Positions 61,038-64,000 of a DNA stretch of 64,000 bases are shown here, piece by piece. The stretch covers positions 1-64,000 of the forward strand of contig WRHM01000007.1 of assembly GCA_009783265.1 (NCBI GenBank), in the 5' to 3' direction. Source of the stretch: Oscillospiraceae bacterium (GTDB lineage Bacteria > Bacillota > Clostridia > Oscillospirales > WRJC01). A program made the translations under genes and the position numbers. Numbering within the stretch: the first letter of the stretch is position 1; each line of letters opens with the position of its first letter. Below the pieces are notes generated by a model. That model ran no database searches and was not told where the DNA came from. It saw only the letters and a program-made list of their open reading frames with translations.

Positions 61038-61066
61038 ATTATAACACTTCATTTTATAATTTTCAA
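61038..61066 (-). promoter_or_regulatory. Promoter of the carbohydrate-binding protein gene
   Basis: On the minus strand TTGAAA (61061-61066), a 17-bp spacer and TATAAT (61038-61043). It is about 65 bp before the chosen start. Confidence 0.75.
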
Positions 61067-61145
61067 GTATAAATTTTAAATTTTTATTATTAAAACAAAA
61101 TATGAAATTGCCCCAGAAATTTTTCGGCATAAAAAATAAAACTCC

Positions 61146-63356
61146 TCACAAGTTAAGTTCTATATCAATCCCGCCGATTTCTTTGTCATAAATCTCGAAC
61201 AGCCGGGTTTTCATGATCTCTATTTCGGCGCGTGTCGCGTACCCCCCGGGTCCGAGTTTTGTATCGCTGAGCCCCCTGATTAGTCCGACCGCTACCGACC
61301 ACTGCATCGCGTCAAGAGCCCAGACAGAAATTTCGCCTGAGTCGTCAAATCCGGATAAATCGGCCCTTTCGCTTACGTTAATCCCTAACGATTCAATATA
61401 TCCGAAAAATGCCGACGCTATCTGTTCGCGCGTCAATAAATCGCCGTTTTTCTGGACGCTGAGCGTATCAAGTTTATTTTTCATAAAATCGTCGATAAAT
61501 GCCCACCGCTCAAACGTCCATTCTTTTATATATTTTCGCTCGGCTTCAAGATCTAATTTGCTCTCGCGCCATCTTGCGCTCTCGCGATCCCACGCTCCGG
61601 ATTTGCTGAATAAATCAAATACGGCGTCAAAACGGCTGACAATGCTTTCCGGAGATAAAATATTATCTTTGAGTTCTTCCCATCTCGATTTAAGTTTGTC
61701 CGCGAATCCGCCCGCGTTTGTTTTTATAAGCCGCCTGAACAAATAAGTGTCGTGTTCGTATTCTATGTCCATCCAGTCAGAGACTGCCGGGATTTTGCTT
61801 GATTCCCAGCTTCTTCCCCATGTGGCGTCCATATCCCACGGGGTCAGAAAAATTTTTGACATATCAGGGTCTGTAATATCATAAATTGACCAGTGGCAGT
61901 TTTTCCCCGTGTTGTCATACGCATAAGATATGCACAATAATATAACATAATCTACAAAATTATCTATGTCTATATATTTTTCTATATTTGCCGCAAAATC
62001 TTTGTCCGTCGAATTTACAGCGAAATCCACAAAATCAGCAAGGGGTTTCCAGTTGATTTCCCCATTTTTACTTGGATTGGGGTACTTTTGTTTAAATCCT
62101 CCCCAGTAACTGCTATTATTATTGTAATTCCTGCTTTTTCTGAATAAAACAGGGTCTTCCCACGAAGTTCCTTTATATATAAAACTCTTGCCCTCGTCTT
62201 TTAATAATTTTAATTGTTTTCTGTCGATTTTTTCTGTAAAACAATACAGCCCGATATACTCATCCCTCAGAAAAACCTCGACGAAAATCCCGCGGGTTCC
62301 GTTTAATTGAGATTTTTCGCTGGATTTCATATAATACAGCCGGGAATTATAATCGTTCCATAAATCCGTAGAAATCCGGTTTCGCGCTCTTGCTTTGTCT
62401 ATATACATAGCGTCAAGAATCCAGTCCGAATCGTTTCTCATCCCAAACAAAGCGAAATCTTTATTTTCCCCCTTTTCGTCCGTGAATTTAACAGCGTAAG
62501 ATTTTTTAGGGAATCCTCTGGCTATTCCGCCTCTTATATGTATTTTCGCCATCGTATCGAAGAACAAACGCGTCGCAGAATCAGAAAACGGATTGCTATA
62601 CGAAAAATCCGGGTCTGTCACAGAAATTGTGCAGTTTTTATATTCATCGACGATATTTCCGATATTGTCTATCTGAATTATAGGCAAAACCGTGAATATT
62701 ATTTTATATTCAAATATAACTTTGTCTGAATAAGATTTTAAAATATATTCTTTGTTTAATTCAGGGATAAATCTATAATTTAATTTATCGCCGCCGGAAT
62801 TATAAATTTCGGCGAACACAAATGTTTTCATGCCGCTTTCTATGTAAAAATTAAACTTAAACTCCCTGTCTTGGATTTGTCCCATCGTATAGAAAAAAGT
62901 TCTGGATTTTTCGTCATAGGCGCATTTCACGCCGTCTATATATAATTTATTTATAAGTTCAGCGTCTTTGATTTTATTGCCGTTTTCCGAATCAAAATAA
63001 TAAATCCTGAAATCTTCCGCTGCTTTATTAAACTGATCTGTTATTTCATTTATATCATTTATATCTATATCGCCGTTTGAGCCTGATCTGATATTTTCTA
63101 TAGCGGTTTTTAACTTATCTGAAACTTCAGATTTTTCAGATTCTTCAAAGCTTTCAAGATACGGCCTGTATATTTCGGCCTGTTCTGATATATCGTCGAG
63201 CAGGCTTCTATCAAAATCCGAAATTTTAATAGGCGATTCTAATTCGTCCGTCTCAGTAAAACATGACGGGATAACCGCAATAAAAACCAGCAGGATTGCG
63301 GCAAATAAAATTAAAGCAAACGCTTTTATATTTTTTGTGTTTTTAAAATTTATCAT
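61146..63356 (-). CDS. CotH-type kinase lipoprotein with a C-terminal SLH-like domain
   Basis: The 736-residue protein has a lipoprotein signal (lipobox around VIPSC). A roughly 150-residue helical/beta region follows, then a CotH kinase domain: IHIRGGIARGFPKKSYAVKF, DWILDAMYIDKARARNRIS, CFTEKIDRKQLKLL and LTPWDMDATWG with the metal-binding Asp residues. The C-terminal 90 residues (LTREQIASAFFGYIESLGI ... MQWSVAVGLIRGLSDTKLGPG) resemble an SLH domain. CotH enzymes phosphorylate spore-coat proteins in Bacillus; in Clostridia the fold also occurs in surface and cellulosome proteins. Its target is unknown. Confidence 0.84.
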   Translation of the reverse strand: MINFKNTKNIKAFALILFAAILLVFIAVIPSCFTETDELESPIKISDFDRSLLDDISEQAEIYRPYLESFEESEKSEVSDKLKTAIENIRSGSNGDIDINDINEITDQFNKAAEDFRIYYFDSENGNKIKDAELINKLYIDGVKCAYDEKSRTFFYTMGQIQDREFKFNFYIESGMKTFVFAEIYNSGGDKLNYRFIPELNKEYILKSYSDKVIFEYKIIFTVLPIIQIDNIGNIVDEYKNCTISVTDPDFSYSNPFSDSATRLFFDTMAKIHIRGGIARGFPKKSYAVKFTDEKGENKDFALFGMRNDSDWILDAMYIDKARARNRISTDLWNDYNSRLYYMKSSEKSQLNGTRGIFVEVFLRDEYIGLYCFTEKIDRKQLKLLKDEGKSFIYKGTSWEDPVLFRKSRNYNNNSSYWGGFKQKYPNPSKNGEINWKPLADFVDFAVNSTDKDFAANIEKYIDIDNFVDYVILLCISYAYDNTGKNCHWSIYDITDPDMSKIFLTPWDMDATWGRSWESSKIPAVSDWMDIEYEHDTYLFRRLIKTNAGGFADKLKSRWEELKDNILSPESIVSRFDAVFDLFSKSGAWDRESARWRESKLDLEAERKYIKEWTFERWAFIDDFMKNKLDTLSVQKNGDLLTREQIASAFFGYIESLGINVSERADLSGFDDSGEISVWALDAMQWSVAVGLIRGLSDTKLGPGGYATRAEIEIMKTRLFEIYDKEIGGIDIELNL

Positions 63357-63363
63357 TTTAATA

Positions 63364-64000
63364 TTATTTCCCTATGCAAAAATTTTTGAATATTCTGTTT
63401 ACTATATCTTCTGATACGGATTTTGAGTCGCACCTGTCAAGATTTTTTGCCGCAAGTTCTAAATCAAGCCCGGCAATATCCTGCGTAAATCCGTTTTTTA
63501 ATGCAGTTATTGCCGAAGTTATATTCTCACACGCTGAGTAAATTTCAAAATACTGCCGTTCTTCCGTCAGAATCTCACCGGAATCTAAATCATACCCGCC
63601 AAGTTTATATATATCCTCAAGATATTTTATAAACGCGTCGCGAGCTGAAATATCCGAGTTTAGCGCAATATTATTTTTCGCCGAGATAATCAACGGGGTT
63701 ATGGCGAAATCCTGCGGGATTGAATTTGAATTTATATCGCATTTGTTTAAAACAACAATTATTTTTTTGCCGTTTTCTTTTTCTCTGTTTAAAATCTCAA
63801 GTATATTATAATCGTCCTGATTAAAATTTACGCTCATGTCAAAAACGCCGATGATAAGCCCGCATTCTTCAATTTTAGACAGAGCTTTTTCTATGCCGAT
63901 ATTCTCTATCTCGTCATGCGATGTTCTTATTCCGGCAGTGTCAAATAAATTTAACACAAACCCGCCCGTATTTATTCTCGAATATACTATATCTCTGGTA
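63364..64000 (-). CDS. mnmE: tRNA modification GTPase MnmE, C-terminal part (cut by window edge)
   Basis: The frame runs off the right edge; the part inside begins TRDIVYSRINTGGFVLNLFDTAGIRTSHDEIENIGI, i.e. the G-domain G2/G3 region with DTAGIR. NKCD is the G4 motif. The C-terminal helical domain ends in FCIGK, the conserved CxGK cysteine motif. With MnmG it modifies U34 of tRNAs. It lies 7 bp from the CotH gene. Confidence 0.95.
   Translation of the reverse strand, partial: TRDIVYSRINTGGFVLNLFDTAGIRTSHDEIENIGIEKALSKIEECGLIIGVFDMSVNFNQDDYNILEILNREKENGKKIIVVLNKCDINSNSIPQDFAITPLIISAKNNIALNSDISARDAFIKYLEDIYKLGGYDLDSGEILTEERQYFEIYSACENITSAITALKNGFTQDIAGLDLELAAKNLDRCDSKSVSEDIVNRIFKNFCIGK

Noticed and set aside
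1..64000. CRISPR arrays
   Set aside because: I looked for short direct repeats with regular unique spacers and for cas genes and found neither; the regular repeats at 781-972 are coding.

Overview
The window looks like the chromosome of an anaerobic, low-GC, endospore-forming Firmicute of the class Clostridia. The evidence is a clostridial-type gene set (single-chain glycyl-tRNA synthetase, small ribosomal protein S21, YunB, a CotH-type kinase, QueH, a 2[4Fe-4S] ferredoxin), TTGACA/TATAAT promoters with AGGAGG ribosome sites, and Gram-positive lipoproteins and S-layer-type proteins. I cannot name a genus from sequence alone.

Bases 1-8.4 kb are the decaying right part of an integrated conjugative or mobilisable element. 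They hold the 3' end of a group II intron, two small leader-linked genes, a HEAT-like repeat protein, a run of truncated element genes (relaxase tail, Bro-N antirepressor head, TOPRIM primase-like protein, replisome-organiser head), an apparently autoregulated Fic gene, and parB-parA-HTH. The region ends at the 3' half of a tRNA-Ser gene (8340-8397), which marks the element border.

Bases 8.5-22.1 kb are mixed: a solute-binding lipoprotein, a surface CBM9-like protein, a sulfatase, a QueD-like enzyme inside a short inverted repeat, AraC/GyrI regulators, a subtilisin-like lipoprotein and a methyltransferase. They are interleaved with scars of other elements (CBM9 tail, TOPRIM fragment, KTR protein, integrase C-terminus, tRNA-Ser 3' ends). 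A two-gene module of unknown function (19711-22112) follows, encoding a glycine-rich, probably membrane-active protein and a helical partner.

Bases 22.4-41.6 kb carry tRNA-Ser and tRNA-Leu, a leader RNA ahead of two APH-family kinases, three tandem solute-binding lipoproteins without transporter permeases, then housekeeping and sugar-metabolism genes (glyQS, prfB, mannonate-type dehydrogenase, HAD phosphatase, TIM-barrel isomerase, YfbR, methyltransferases, ferredoxin, queH) with a YgiT/DUF4258 toxin-antitoxin pair. The intergenic spaces hold two families of palindromic GC-rich repeats.

Bases 42.1-64 kb hold a large SLH-domain surface protein, gapdh, a PAS-protein/TetR divergon with a visible operator, a fifth solute-binding lipoprotein, yunB, an XRE regulator, a 28-residue membrane peptide on an mRNA whose ends pair (type I toxin-like), an aconitase-family hydratase with chorismate mutase, a serine hydrolase, pyruvate kinase, rpsU, a triple carbohydrate-binding surface protein, a CotH/SLH lipoprotein, and the C-terminal part of mnmE cut by the window edge. 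The surface proteins, sulfatase and solute-binding proteins together suggest a polysaccharide-foraging life style; that is an inference.
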